A DNA stretch of 64,000 nucleotides from Sphingomonas carotinifaciens (GTDB lineage Bacteria > Pseudomonadota > Alphaproteobacteria > Sphingomonadales > Sphingomonadaceae). The notes under the pieces were generated by a model. The model had not been told where the DNA came from. It saw only the letters and a list, made by a program, of their open reading frames with translations, and made no database searches. Each line of letters starts with the position of its first letter. The stretch's first letter is position 1. The position numbers and the translations under genes were made by a program. The DNA lies in assembly GCF_009789535.1 (NCBI RefSeq), contig NZ_WSUT01000005.1:1079001-1143000 (forward strand), in the 5' to 3' direction. Shown piece after piece: positions 25,070-34,079 of this stretch.

Positions 25070-27657
25070 TTGCGGTTCCCCAGAGTGCGCAGCGTAAGCG
25101 CCTTTTTCAGTGTGGCGGGCGAGGCATCGGACGCGACGGTCAGCGTGCGGCTTTCCCCCGGCAACAGGTCGAACCCGTCATCGGACGGCTGCGCCGCCAC
25201 CGCGCCGAAATCGAGCATCACTGCGCGGGCGAGATTGGTGGCGGTGATCGTCACCTCGCGCCCCTGCCAGCGGACGGAAAGGCCCGGATCGGGCCAGGCG
25301 ATCGCCTTGGGCTGCACCCGCTCGACGATGCGGCGGCTGACCACCTGATCGCCGACCAGCAGTTCGGCAACGCCGTAGCTCGCCTCGGGCGCGGCACCCG
25401 CGAACAGGTCGGCATCCGGCACCACCGCGGCCTCGGCCGCCGAGAGCGGGGCCAGCGTCGCGTCCCCGGTCCGCTCGCCCAGCATGCGCCCGTCCAGCCC
25501 GAAGCCGCGCACCCGCCAGCGTGCCGCAATCGGGGTGGTGGCGTCGGAGACGAGCGCGATGCGCGTGGCCGCGTCCTTGCGCTCGGCCACGATCGCCTGC
25601 GGTGCGAAGAAGCGCTTCGCCTCGTGATGCAGCAGCTTCCACTGGCCGTTATAATCGATGCTGGACCAGGACACGACCGGCCACACATCGTTCAACTGCC
25701 AGTATAGCGAACCCATCGTTACCGGCCGGCAGGCGCGGTGATGAAGCGCGGCCATGGTGATCGCCTGCGCCTGATTGACCTGTGCCAGATAGGCGAAGTC
25801 GGCGAAGTTCTTCGGCTCGCCCAGACGCTCGCGGATATAATGCATCAGGCGCGCATTGCCCTCGCCCGCCAGGAACTTCTGGTGCGCCTTCATCACCGGG
25901 CTGTCGAACGTCAGGTCCAGCGTGCCGGCGAAATCCTTGATCGTCGACAGGTCGGGCGTGCCCTGAAACCCATATTCGGACATGAAGCGCGGGCAACTGT
26001 CCAGATATCGCTCGACCGGCTTCGACCCCGACCACACGTCCCAGAAATGCCGGTCGCCATCGGCATCGGTATCCACCGGACCCTCGTAATCGGTGGAGGG
26101 CGAACCCGGCCAGTACGGCACGCCGGGATCGAAATCGCGCACCGCCTGACGCAGCACGCGGTCGAACAGCACCGCCATGCCCGCGCCGATCCGCTCCTGT
26201 TCGTCCGGGCCGACCCGCTTCTTGAACGCCTTGCGGTCGGACCAGTTCTCCCAGCCGGCCAGCACCTCGTTGCCGCCCGCCCACAGCACGATGGAGGGAT
26301 GGCCGGATACGCGCGCCACCTGCTCCTCCGCCTCGATCCGGACGCTTTCGCGGAATTCCTTGTCCGGCGGCGTCACCGACCCGCCGAACATGAAGTCGGA
26401 CCAGATCATCAGACCAAGCTCGTCGGCGGCGTCGAAGAACGCATCGGGCAGGTAATAGCCGCCGCCCCAGATGCGGATCATGTTCATGTTGACCGCCTTG
26501 GCGTCGGCCAGCATCCGGCGCATGCCCTCGGCGGTCACGCGCGACGGGAAGCTGTCGAACGGGATCAGGTTCGCGCCCTTGGCGAAGATCGGCGTGCCGT
26601 TCACCTTGAAGCCGAAGCTGCCGTCTTTCCGGATCAGTTCCACGGTGCGCAGGCCGATGCGGCGCTGGGCGCTGTCGCTGGCCTGTCCGTTCTCGACCAG
26701 CGTGCCGGTGACGCGGTACAGGGCCTGTGCGCCATATCCCACCGGTTGCCAGCGCTGCGGATTGGCGATGATCAGCGGCACGCTGATCCGGTTGGTGCCG
26801 GGGGCCAGCGTCACCACCTGTTCGGCATTGACGGCCGCGCCGTTCGGCCCGGTCAGGCTGGCGCGCACCGTGGCGGGGCCGGCGGTGTCCGCCACCACCT
26901 CGAAATCGGCGGCCAGCCGCGCCTCCGCGTCGTTCAGCGCGATCTGGTTGACCCGGAACTGCGCGACGCGTGCATCGTCCCACGCCTCCAGCTTCACCGG
27001 ACCCGACGGGCCGACGTTCAAGATGCGGGGGCCCCAGTCCCAGCCATAATGATATTTCGCCTTGCGGATATAGGGCGAGGTCTGCTTGCCCTTGGGCTCG
27101 TCGCCGAAGAAGCTGTCATATTCGCCGGGCAGGGGGTTCGCCTCGGCCAGCACCCTGGGCTGCAGCGTCGCGATCGGCGGGGCGAAACGGATGGTGATGG
27201 TGTTGCGCCCCGGCTTCAGCCACGGCTTGGCATCGACGCGCCAGGTGCGGTGCGCGTTATCGGCCTTCAGCACCGCCTGCCCGTTCACCGACACGGTGGC
27301 AAAGGTATCCAGCCCCTCGAACACCAGATCCAGATGGTCGCGCGCCGCCATGTCGGCGCTCACCTCCAGCGTGCGGACATATTGCCAGCCGGTGCGGCCG
27401 ACCCACTGGATCGCCGCCTCGTTCAGTCCCTTGAACGGATCGGGCACGCGCCGGGCGGCGATCAGGTCCTGCTGCACCGTCCCCGGCACGCGCGCCGGCA
27501 GCCACTTTGCCTCGCGCGGGTGCGCCTTGGCCGCGGCGGCATCCGCCGGGTCGATCCGCACCGTCCAACCCTCGTTCAGCGACACCACCGACTTGGGCGC
27601 CGCCACCGCCGCGGTGGAGGCGAGCAGCAGCGGCAGGGCGAGCATCCAGCCGCGCAT
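25066..27657 (-). CDS. GH2 exo-beta-mannosidase
   Basis: This GH2 enzyme of the beta-mannosidase subgroup should release the core beta-1,4-mannose of trimmed N-glycans. It has 863 residues and a Sec signal peptide (LALPLLLASTAAVAAPK). Visible family features are the beta-sandwich N-domain with FEGLDTFATVSVNG (113-126) and KAKYHYGWDWGPR (199-211), acid/base Glu 464 in LWAGGNEVL, and nucleophile Glu 561 in RFMSEYGFQG. The WGGGYY motif lies at 397-402. ATG 27657 shares its A with the GH20 stop (TGATG); a GTG one codon earlier is also possible. It is translationally coupled at both ends. Confidence 0.94.
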   Translation of the reverse strand: MRGWMLALPLLLASTAAVAAPKSVVSLNEGWTVRIDPADAAAAKAHPREAKWLPARVPGTVQQDLIAARRVPDPFKGLNEAAIQWVGRTGWQYVRTLEVSADMAARDHLDLVFEGLDTFATVSVNGQAVLKADNAHRTWRVDAKPWLKPGRNTITIRFAPPIATLQPRVLAEANPLPGEYDSFFGDEPKGKQTSPYIRKAKYHYGWDWGPRILNVGPSGPVKLEAWDDARVAQFRVNQIALNDAEARLAADFEVVADTAGPATVRASLTGPNGAAVNAEQVVTLAPGTNRISVPLIIANPQRWQPVGYGAQALYRVTGTLVENGQASDSAQRRIGLRTVELIRKDGSFGFKVNGTPIFAKGANLIPFDSFPSRVTAEGMRRMLADAKAVNMNMIRIWGGGYYLPDAFFDAADELGLMIWSDFMFGGSVTPPDKEFRESVRIEAEEQVARVSGHPSIVLWAGGNEVLAGWENWSDRKAFKKRVGPDEQERIGAGMAVLFDRVLRQAVRDFDPGVPYWPGSPSTDYEGPVDTDADGDRHFWDVWSGSKPVERYLDSCPRFMSEYGFQGTPDLSTIKDFAGTLDLTFDSPVMKAHQKFLAGEGNARLMHYIRERLGEPKNFADFAYLAQVNQAQAITMAALHHRACRPVTMGSLYWQLNDVWPVVSWSSIDYNGQWKLLHHEAKRFFAPQAIVAERKDAATRIALVSDATTPIAARWRVRGFGLDGRMLGERTGDATLAPLSAAEAAVVPDADLFAGAAPEASYGVAELLVGDQVVSRRIVERVQPKAIAWPDPGLSVRWQGREVTITATNLARAVMLDFGAVAAQPSDDGFDLLPGESRTLTVASDASPATLKKALTLRTLGNRK

Positions 27658-30002
27658 CACTGCGCCTCCGTCAGCGTCATGCGTTCGACGGTATAGATCG
27701 GATCGCTGGTCGGCGCGGTGAATTGCAGGCAGATGTCCTTGTCTCCCTTGTCGCTCTGGGTGGCGTCCATCATGGGGAATTGTCCTGAAAAGCGCATGCG
27801 CTGCGGCGCGGTGGCGGGGTCGGGCAGGGGGAAGCTGCCGGCGATGATCGGTTTTGGCGCGGTGCCGCCGTCCGCCGCGGCGCGGCAGCCGACCAGCACC
27901 AGCAACTCGCCATGCGGGGTGACGTTATAGTGTCGGCGGACCTGGTCGAAATCATGCGCCAGCCCGTAATGCCGGGCAAGGCGCGCCACCTCGATTGTGT
28001 AGCCGCGGGCGAGGTCGACCGGCGCCTGCGGATAGGCGGTGCAATTGTCGAAGATGTTGACGTTGTAGGCCGGCCCGTTGGCGGTCGCATCCGGAGTCAG
28101 CGCGACGCGCAGGTTCAGCTTGCCGTTCGGGCAGGCGACCATTTCCGAACTCGTCCGCGTCAACAGCGCCGCGCGCGCGGTGGCGAAGTCGCGGGGGGCG
28201 GCCAGCCGCTGGCCGTCGGCGGCAAAGGGCGCGGCGCGGATCGTCGAACCCGGCTTCATCGTCAGCGCACCCGTGTAGCGCCTCGACCGCGCACCCGGCT
28301 CGGTGCCGTCGAGCGTGTAGCGGATCGTGCCCTGCGGCGCCTGTTGCTCCAGCGTCACGCGGACATTGTTCGCGCGCAGCGCCTGTCCGGGGCTGTCCAC
28401 CAGCCGGTATTCCACCGCAAGCGCGCTGTCCGCGACCTCGACCCCGGCGCGCGTCCAGCGCTGCATCTGCGGCACCAGCCGTGCCACGAAGCCGGGGAAG
28501 TCGCGCTGTCGCTGGATCCAGCCATTTTCCGCGATCGCGGCAATGCGTGGGAACACCGCATGCTGCACCTGCCAGGGGGTGACGAAATATTCGCTCCACC
28601 CGTTCATCTGCACGCCCAGCACATGGTGCGCCTTGTCCGCCGGAATGCCCGCCGGCATCGGATCATAGGCATAGACGTCGGCCAGCGTCTTGATCTCCGA
28701 CCAGCGGCCCGGCGGCTCGGTGGACTGGCGGCTCTGCATGCTGTCCAGATACAGGATCGGCGCCGGGGACAGCACCACGTCGTGATCCTGGCGGACCGCC
28801 TCTACCGCGCCCTTTTCGCCGCGCCACGACATCACCGTCGCGGACGGCGGCAGGCCACCCTCCAATATCTCGTCCCAGCCGATCAGCCGGCGGCCCTTGG
28901 TCGCCAGATATTTGCCGAACTCGTCGATCACCCAGCTTTGCAGGCCGTTTTCGGTGGTGATGTTCAGCGCGCGCATCTGCGCCTGCACCTCGGGCGAGCG
29001 TTCCCACTGGTCCTTCACCGCCTCGTCGCCGCCGAGATGGATATAGGTGCCGGGAAACACGTCGATCAGCTCGTCCAGCACGTTGCGGATGAACGCCATC
29101 CCCGCCGGATTGGGGTTCAACAGATAGGGCATCACACCCCATTCGTTGCTGACCGGCGGGCGATTGCCCAGCACGCCGATCTCCGGATAGGCGGCGACCA
29201 GTGCCTGGGCGTGGCCGGGCAGGTCGATCTCCGGCACGATCGTGATGCCGCGATCGGCGGCATAGGCGACCAGGTCGCGCAACGCGTCCTGCGTGTAGAA
29301 GCCGCCATGGCGCGTCGCGGGCGCCGGGCCGCCGGTGGAGGGCGGCTGGCGCCAGGCACCGATCTCGGTCAGCTTCGGGTATCGCTTCACCTCGAACCGC
29401 CATCCCTGGTCGTCGGTCAGGTGCAAATGCAGGGTGTTGAGCTTCACCGCCGCCATCTGGTCGACGATGCGCTTGATCTCGGCGATCGGCTGGAAGTGGC
29501 GCACCGGATCGACCAGGAGCCCGCGCCAGGCGAAGCGCGGCGCGTCATCGATGGTGACGGCGGGCACGCGCACCGGCTTGCCCATCGCAGTGTCGGGGCT
29601 GAGCAACTGGGCGAGCGTCATCGCGCCGTGGACGAAGCCGGCGGCCCGGGACGCGGTGATGCGGATACCCCCCGGTTGCACCACCAGCCGATACGCCTCC
29701 GCCCCCGCAACCGCATCGTCCTGCGCGAATATGATCCGGGCGTCACCCTCGGCCGGCGCCAGCGCGATCCCGCGTACGGTGCGGACATGATCGACCAGCA
29801 GGCGCGCCGCGGCCTGCGCCTGCGGTGTCTGTGCCGAAACCGTGGAGCCGGCGGATATGGTGATGCTGCCCGAACCACGGACGATGGTCTGGGGCATCGG
29901 CAGCAAATTCAACGGCGTCTGCGCCGCGGCGGGGGCGGTAAGCGCCAGCACCAGTCCCAATCCGATCCCCGATCCGATCGATGCCGTCGTCGCCGCCCGC
30001 AT
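27657..30002 (-). CDS. GH20 beta-N-acetylhexosaminidase
   Basis: This exo-beta-N-acetylglucosaminidase works by substrate-assisted catalysis. In N-glycans it should remove antennary GlcNAc and, once mannose is gone, the outer chitobiose GlcNAc. It has 781 residues with a Sec signal (ending APAAAQ). The GH20b domain spans about 30-150, and the barrel carries HLHLTDDQGWRFE (192-204) and the catalytic Asp 326-Glu 327 pair in HLGGDEAVKDQW. A beta-sandwich region follows, then an extra C-terminal domain (about 620-781) that I cannot name and that contains several Cys. It is the first gene of the six-gene glycosidase operon, and a candidate operator lies just upstream. Confidence 0.94.
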   Translation of the reverse strand: MRAATTASIGSGIGLGLVLALTAPAAAQTPLNLLPMPQTIVRGSGSITISAGSTVSAQTPQAQAAARLLVDHVRTVRGIALAPAEGDARIIFAQDDAVAGAEAYRLVVQPGGIRITASRAAGFVHGAMTLAQLLSPDTAMGKPVRVPAVTIDDAPRFAWRGLLVDPVRHFQPIAEIKRIVDQMAAVKLNTLHLHLTDDQGWRFEVKRYPKLTEIGAWRQPPSTGGPAPATRHGGFYTQDALRDLVAYAADRGITIVPEIDLPGHAQALVAAYPEIGVLGNRPPVSNEWGVMPYLLNPNPAGMAFIRNVLDELIDVFPGTYIHLGGDEAVKDQWERSPEVQAQMRALNITTENGLQSWVIDEFGKYLATKGRRLIGWDEILEGGLPPSATVMSWRGEKGAVEAVRQDHDVVLSPAPILYLDSMQSRQSTEPPGRWSEIKTLADVYAYDPMPAGIPADKAHHVLGVQMNGWSEYFVTPWQVQHAVFPRIAAIAENGWIQRQRDFPGFVARLVPQMQRWTRAGVEVADSALAVEYRLVDSPGQALRANNVRVTLEQQAPQGTIRYTLDGTEPGARSRRYTGALTMKPGSTIRAAPFAADGQRLAAPRDFATARAALLTRTSSEMVACPNGKLNLRVALTPDATANGPAYNVNIFDNCTAYPQAPVDLARGYTIEVARLARHYGLAHDFDQVRRHYNVTPHGELLVLVGCRAAADGGTAPKPIIAGSFPLPDPATAPQRMRFSGQFPMMDATQSDKGDKDICLQFTAPTSDPIYTVERMTLTEAQ

Positions 30003-30023
30003 GCCTGCCCCTTGGTTCCGTTT

Positions 30024-30041
30024 TGGTATTAGGAGGTATCA
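30024..30041. promoter_or_regulatory. Candidate GntR-type operator upstream of glycosidase operon
   Basis: TGGTATTAGGAGGTATCA lies 22 nt upstream of the GH20 start. The left half, TGGTATT, is the kind of half-site bound by GntR/UTRA amino-sugar repressors; the right half is degenerate. Two GGTAT words lie one helical turn apart (30025 and 30035). A similar GGTAT pair occurs at 45486/45497. Regulation by the nearby GntR protein is inferred. Confidence 0.4.
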
Positions 30042-30078
30042 TGCAGAAGACGCGCGGGTACGTCCATGCCCCTGACCC

Positions 30079-30119
30079 AAAAAAACCGATGCCGGCCGCG
30101 TCGGGAAAACGCGGCCGGC
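30079..30119 (-). terminator. Rho-independent terminator of the TonB receptor gene
   Basis: On the minus strand a perfect 10-bp stem (GCCGGCCGCG and its complement, 30091-30100 with 30110-30119) is followed after five bases by seven T residues (30085-30079). It lies 34 nt beyond the receptor stop and upstream of the glycosidase operon. The receptor is therefore probably its own transcript, and the operon needs its own promoter in about 30003-30078. Confidence 0.85.
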
Positions 30120-30152
30120 ACAACAGGTTACATGCGGGGGAAACCCGAGGGG

Positions 30153-32960
30153 TTACATGCGGAACGATACGCTGCCGACAAAGGTGCGCCCGTTCTTGTA
30201 GAAGGCCGAGGGCCGGTCGCGCGTGCCGCTATATTGCAGATACGTCTCGTCCAGCAGGTTCTGCGCATTGACCGTCAACGTGATGTTCTTGGTCAGGTTG
30301 AGCGAGGCGGACGCGTCGAGCTGGCTGTAGGGCGCCACCATCTCCTCCGATCCCAGCCGCCCGATCGTGCGGAAATAGGAGGTGCGATAATTGTAGCTGA
30401 CCCGCGCCTGGAACGGTCCGCTCTCGAAATAGGGGATCACGTTCACGGTATGCTTGGACAGATAGGGCAGGTTGAGCGCCCCGTTGATCCCGGCGATCGT
30501 CGAGGTCGAGCTGTCCTGGTACGAATAGTTCGCCTGCAGGCCGAACCCGCCCCAGATTTCGGCCTGACCGTTGACCAGCACGCCGTTCACCTTGGCCTTG
30601 CCGCCGTTGATCGGCTGGTTGACGTTGTACGTCGTCAACTGGTTGCGCAGCGAATTGAAGTAGACGGCATTGGTGCGCGTGTTGATGATATAGTTGTCGA
30701 TGTCGCGGCGGAACAGTTCCAGCGACAGCAGCGCACCGGCACGCGGATACCATTCCGCGGTTACTTCGTAATTGGTCGACTGGTACGGCCGCAGGTTCGG
30801 GTTGCCGCCGCCGCCGTCCAGCGTCACGTCGTTGAGCGAGGTCGCCGCCGCCAGGTCCTGATAACGCGGCCGCGAGATCACCTTGGCCACGGACCCGCGC
30901 ACGATCACTTCCGGCGTGATCGTGTAGATCAGGTTCACGCTCGGCAGGAACTTCAGGTAATCGGTCGAGACGCGCGTCGGCACCGGCTGGGGATTGACCA
31001 CGTTGCTCAGCGTCGTGGCGTAGTTGGATACGTCGCGGGTATAGACCAGCCGCCCGCCGATATTGCCGCGCAGTCCGCCCTGATCGAAATTCGCCTGGAT
31101 GTAGGACGCGGCCACCGTCTCCTTCACCCTGGTCGATGCGCCGATCTTGGTGACCAGCGGGCTGTTGATCGAATTGGCGAGAATGTCGATCACCGACTGT
31201 TCGGGGAGATTCAGGAACTGGGTCGCGCTGCCCGATCCGCCGCTGCCGTCGAAGACGCCGCCGGGGGTGACCCCTGTGGTGACCCCGAGCTGCGCGGCGG
31301 TTTGCGAACTGGTCTTGTAGGTGTTGATGCCGCGGGCGTTGATGCGGTTGACGTGATCGGTCACGCGCGCGCCGATCAGCAGCTCGGTGAACACGCCGCC
31401 CAGCGGCACCGTGCCGTCGAAGCCGCCAAAGATGTCGCGGTCGGTGGTGACGCTGTAATCCAGCCCGCCGATCTGCGCGGCGTTCAGCTGCGTCCCGTTT
31501 ATGATGACGGGGCGGCCCTCGATCTGCGCCGGGTTGTTGTTGGGGTTGGTGAAATAATTCGCCGGGTTGGTCAGGTCGCCGGTAAAATTGACCTCCGCCG
31601 ATGTCGGCGTGATCGCGTAGCTGAACGGCAGGCGGGTCTGCACGTTGAACAGATATTCGGGATTGCGCCCGCCTGTCGCCTTGCTCCAGCCGCCGGCGAA
31701 CGACACCTTGGCGCCGTCATCGCCTTCCCAATCGGCGAAGAAGTTCAGATTGTCGGTCTTCAGCTTGGTGCGGCGGACCAGGGTATCGAGCTGCGCGCTC
31801 TGGCTGTTCGCTGCGCCGAAGCTGGCCTGCGTCACCACGCCGTTGGATACGGTCGCGGATTGCAGCACGTCACCGGTCCATGCGCCGGGGATGGTGTACA
31901 TCGCCTGGCTGTAATTGTTGTAGTTGCCGTCGATGTGCAGGCCGTTCAGCGTCAGCGTCAGGTTTTCGGCCGGGCGATACTGCACCGTGCCGGCGATGCT
32001 GGCGCGCTGGCGCTGCTGCTGGAAATAGGCGTAGTTGATGCCGAAGGGCGAGGCAGCGGCATAGAGATCTTGGATCGTGCCGCCGTTGATCGTCGCGTTC
32101 GGGTTCTTCAGGGACAGCGCGCCGGTGGTCGCGTCGCGGTTGACGAACGGGCTGTTGCGCGTGCCGTCGACATTGGGCGCGATATTGTCGTAGCCGAAGA
32201 ATTCGACACCGGCGCGCACCATGTTCTGCTTGTCATAGGTCGCCGCGATCAGCACGCCGAAGGTCTCGGCATCGTTGCGCCAGCTATACAGGCCCGAGCC
32301 GCGGATATTCCCCTTGTCCGCGCGGTCGTTGTACAGATAGCCGCCCGACGCGAAGATCGAATTGGCCTCCAGTTCCAGCGGCCGGCGGGTGCGCACGATC
32401 ACCGTGCCGCCCAGGCTGCCTTCCTCGATCCGCGGCTCCGGCGACTTGTATACTTCCAGCCGGTCGACCAGTTCGGGGGCGAGCAGCGAATAGTTGAAGG
32501 TCCGGCTGCTGGGGTCGTTGTCGTTGCCGCCCCAGTCGGCCGATGCCAGCCCGTGCCCGTCGAGCAGCATGCGGTTCAGGGCCGGGTCGGTGCCGAGAAT
32601 GGCGACCTTCTCACCCTCGCCGAAGCGGCGGTCGATCGACACGCCGGGGATGTGCGCCAGCGATTCCGCGACGTTGCGGTCGGGAAACTTGCCGATGTCC
32701 TCGGCCGAGATGGCGTCCACCACGGCGTTCGCGTTGCGCTTCACCTCGATCGCCTGGCGAAGGCTGCGCGCATAGCCGGTGACGACGATTTCGCCGTCCT
32801 CGCCCGCGGTGCCATCCTGGGCCGCCGGGTCCTGGCCGGATGCGGCGTTGCTCGGGGCGGTGGTGCTGGGCGGTGTTGTCGGCGCCTCCTGGCCTTGCGC
32901 GGCCGTGGCGGCCAGTCCGGTCATGGCCGTCGTCATCAGGATCCAGTGGCGCAACCGCAT
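30153..32960 (-). CDS. TonB-dependent receptor of the glycosidase locus
   Basis: This is an outer-membrane transporter with 935 residues, likely for the glycan or glycopeptide degraded by the adjacent enzymes. The start ATG 32960 has GGAAGGGGA about 7 nt upstream; ATG 32966 abuts that site too closely. The order is: signal peptide (ending TAAQGQ), a Thr/Pro/Ala linker, TonB box DGEIVVTGYARSLRQA, a plug with VVDAISAEDIGKFPDRNVAESL, and barrel ending in FVGSVSFRM. It belongs to the sphingomonad/Caulobacter carbohydrate-receptor type without a SusD lipoprotein. The ligand is inferred from neighbours only. Confidence 0.92.
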   Translation of the reverse strand: MRLRHWILMTTAMTGLAATAAQGQEAPTTPPSTTAPSNAASGQDPAAQDGTAGEDGEIVVTGYARSLRQAIEVKRNANAVVDAISAEDIGKFPDRNVAESLAHIPGVSIDRRFGEGEKVAILGTDPALNRMLLDGHGLASADWGGNDNDPSSRTFNYSLLAPELVDRLEVYKSPEPRIEEGSLGGTVIVRTRRPLELEANSIFASGGYLYNDRADKGNIRGSGLYSWRNDAETFGVLIAATYDKQNMVRAGVEFFGYDNIAPNVDGTRNSPFVNRDATTGALSLKNPNATINGGTIQDLYAAASPFGINYAYFQQQRQRASIAGTVQYRPAENLTLTLNGLHIDGNYNNYSQAMYTIPGAWTGDVLQSATVSNGVVTQASFGAANSQSAQLDTLVRRTKLKTDNLNFFADWEGDDGAKVSFAGGWSKATGGRNPEYLFNVQTRLPFSYAITPTSAEVNFTGDLTNPANYFTNPNNNPAQIEGRPVIINGTQLNAAQIGGLDYSVTTDRDIFGGFDGTVPLGGVFTELLIGARVTDHVNRINARGINTYKTSSQTAAQLGVTTGVTPGGVFDGSGGSGSATQFLNLPEQSVIDILANSINSPLVTKIGASTRVKETVAASYIQANFDQGGLRGNIGGRLVYTRDVSNYATTLSNVVNPQPVPTRVSTDYLKFLPSVNLIYTITPEVIVRGSVAKVISRPRYQDLAAATSLNDVTLDGGGGNPNLRPYQSTNYEVTAEWYPRAGALLSLELFRRDIDNYIINTRTNAVYFNSLRNQLTTYNVNQPINGGKAKVNGVLVNGQAEIWGGFGLQANYSYQDSSTSTIAGINGALNLPYLSKHTVNVIPYFESGPFQARVSYNYRTSYFRTIGRLGSEEMVAPYSQLDASASLNLTKNITLTVNAQNLLDETYLQYSGTRDRPSAFYKNGRTFVGSVSFRM

Positions 32961-33069
32961 CGTCATTCCCCTTCCATGGAGAGGCGCCCAGCCGCGCTGC
33001 TCCCCGATCTATCGCCGCATGGCTGGCGGCTCTCCCTGCCGGTTCTTGGCGGTCAGGGATCCGACCTAC

Positions 33070-33088
33070 GGTATAACCAAAATATACC
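33070..33088. promoter_or_regulatory. Palindromic candidate operator
   Basis: GGTATA at 33070-33075 and TATACC at 33083-33088 form a perfect dyad with a 7-nt spacer, flanked on the right by AT. It lies about 110 nt upstream of the receptor start and 26 nt from the gntR -35. It is therefore placed to control both directions by the GntR protein encoded next door. Inferred from symmetry and position. Confidence 0.45.
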
Positions 33089-33113
33089 ATATGCGCTACA
33101 AAAATTCATCAAA

Positions 33114-33141
33114 TTGACTTAAAATCGGCAGGTAATAATAA
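33114..33141 (+). promoter_or_regulatory. Sigma-70-like promoter for gntR
   Basis: TTGACT (33114-33119) and TAATAA (33136-33141) are separated by 16 nt, a good match to the housekeeping consensus and rare in this GC-rich sequence. Transcription would start near 33148. Confidence 0.45.
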
Positions 33142-33335
33142 GTAGTTGGTGGGAAACGAATTAATCCGCCGCGCAACATGAGCCTTTCGGCGAATGTGTG
33201 TTGGATTGGAATGCTCGCCGGATCCGTCGGAGCAGTTGTTCCCCGGCGTGCCATTCGGTAGGTTCGCCCTTCATGGCGGCGCATCGCGATCGCACGACAC
33301 CCGCCGTGGGGGCGGTGGGACAAAGGGAGACGGGA

Positions 33336-34073
33336 ATGGCTTTTTCGGACGAGGTGGGGCGGTTCCGCGATGGCAATCCATCTCCGCTCTATCTCCAGCT
33401 TCAGCAACTGATCCGCGAGGCGATCGGCCGCGACGTGCTGGTGCAGGGCGATGCGATCCCCGCCGAACGCGATCTCGCCACCGAATATGACGTGTCGCGC
33501 ATCACCGTGCGCAAGGCGATCGGCGGCCTGGTCGAGGATGGCCTGCTGACCCGTCGCCGCGGCGCCGGCACCTTTGTGGCAGGACGCGTCGAAAAGAGCT
33601 TTTCCAAGCTTTCCTCCTTTTCCGAAGACATGGCCGCGCGTGGCAAGGCGGCGTCCAGCGAATGGATCAGCCGTGCCGCGGGCACCGTCAGCCCGGAGGA
33701 ATCCATGGCGCTCGGCCTGTCGCCGGGCGCGCCCGTGTATCGCTTCCAGCGCATCCGCTATGCCGATGACGAGCCCATGGCGCTCGAATTCTCCACCATC
33801 GCCGGCTATTGCCTGCCCTCGGTCCAGGCGGTCGGCGACTCGCTGTATGTCGCGCTGGATCAGGCGGGCAGCCGTCCGGTGCGCGCGCTCCAGCGGCTCC
33901 GCGCCGTGCCCTTCGGCCCCGAACATGCGCGCATGCTGGGCGTCGATGCCGGCCAGCCCGGCCTGTTGATCGAGCGGCGCGGGTTCCTGCGCGACGGTCG
34001 CGCGGCCGAGTTCACCCGGTCCTATTATCGCGGCGACGCCTACGACTTCGTTGCCGAACTGTCCGACCTGTAG
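33336..34073 (+). CDS. GntR-family (HutC/UTRA) transcriptional regulator
   Basis: This DNA-binding repressor has 245 residues. The N-terminal winged helix (about 10-75) contains IPAERDLATEYDVSRITVRKA. A UTRA effector-binding domain (about 95-240) is of the type that binds phosphorylated amino sugars in NagR/DasR-like proteins. The start ATG 33336 follows GGGAGA at good spacing; earlier in-frame starts lack a ribosome binding site. The wing is RRRGAGTFV. It is transcribed divergently from the TonB receptor and is 6 nt from the GH2 beta-galactosidase gene. I expect GlcNAc-6-P or GlcN-6-P as effector and the two operons of this locus as targets; both are inferences. Confidence 0.9.
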   Translation: MAFSDEVGRFRDGNPSPLYLQLQQLIREAIGRDVLVQGDAIPAERDLATEYDVSRITVRKAIGGLVEDGLLTRRRGAGTFVAGRVEKSFSKLSSFSEDMAARGKAASSEWISRAAGTVSPEESMALGLSPGAPVYRFQRIRYADDEPMALEFSTIAGYCLPSVQAVGDSLYVALDQAGSRPVRALQRLRAVPFGPEHARMLGVDAGQPGLLIERRGFLRDGRAAEFTRSYYRGDAYDFVAELSDL

Positions 34074-34079
34074 GGGTCG

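Larger units (their letters stand above)
32967..33335. promoter_or_regulatory. Divergent promoter region, TonB receptor / gntR
   Basis: This is 369 bp between two divergent genes. The part 33060-33180 is AT-rich and carries a dyad (33070-33088) and a good sigma-70-like promoter for gntR (33114-33141). The remainder toward 33335 would be a leader of nearly 190 nt for gntR. I see no gene in it. Confidence 0.6.

Noticed and set aside
30066..33122. 1018-codon open frame on the plus strand opposite the TonB receptor
   Set aside because: It is a GC-skew shadow of the receptor gene: no ribosome site, low-complexity Arg/Ala/Val/Gly-rich product, and no recognisable domain. The opposite strand has clear receptor motifs.
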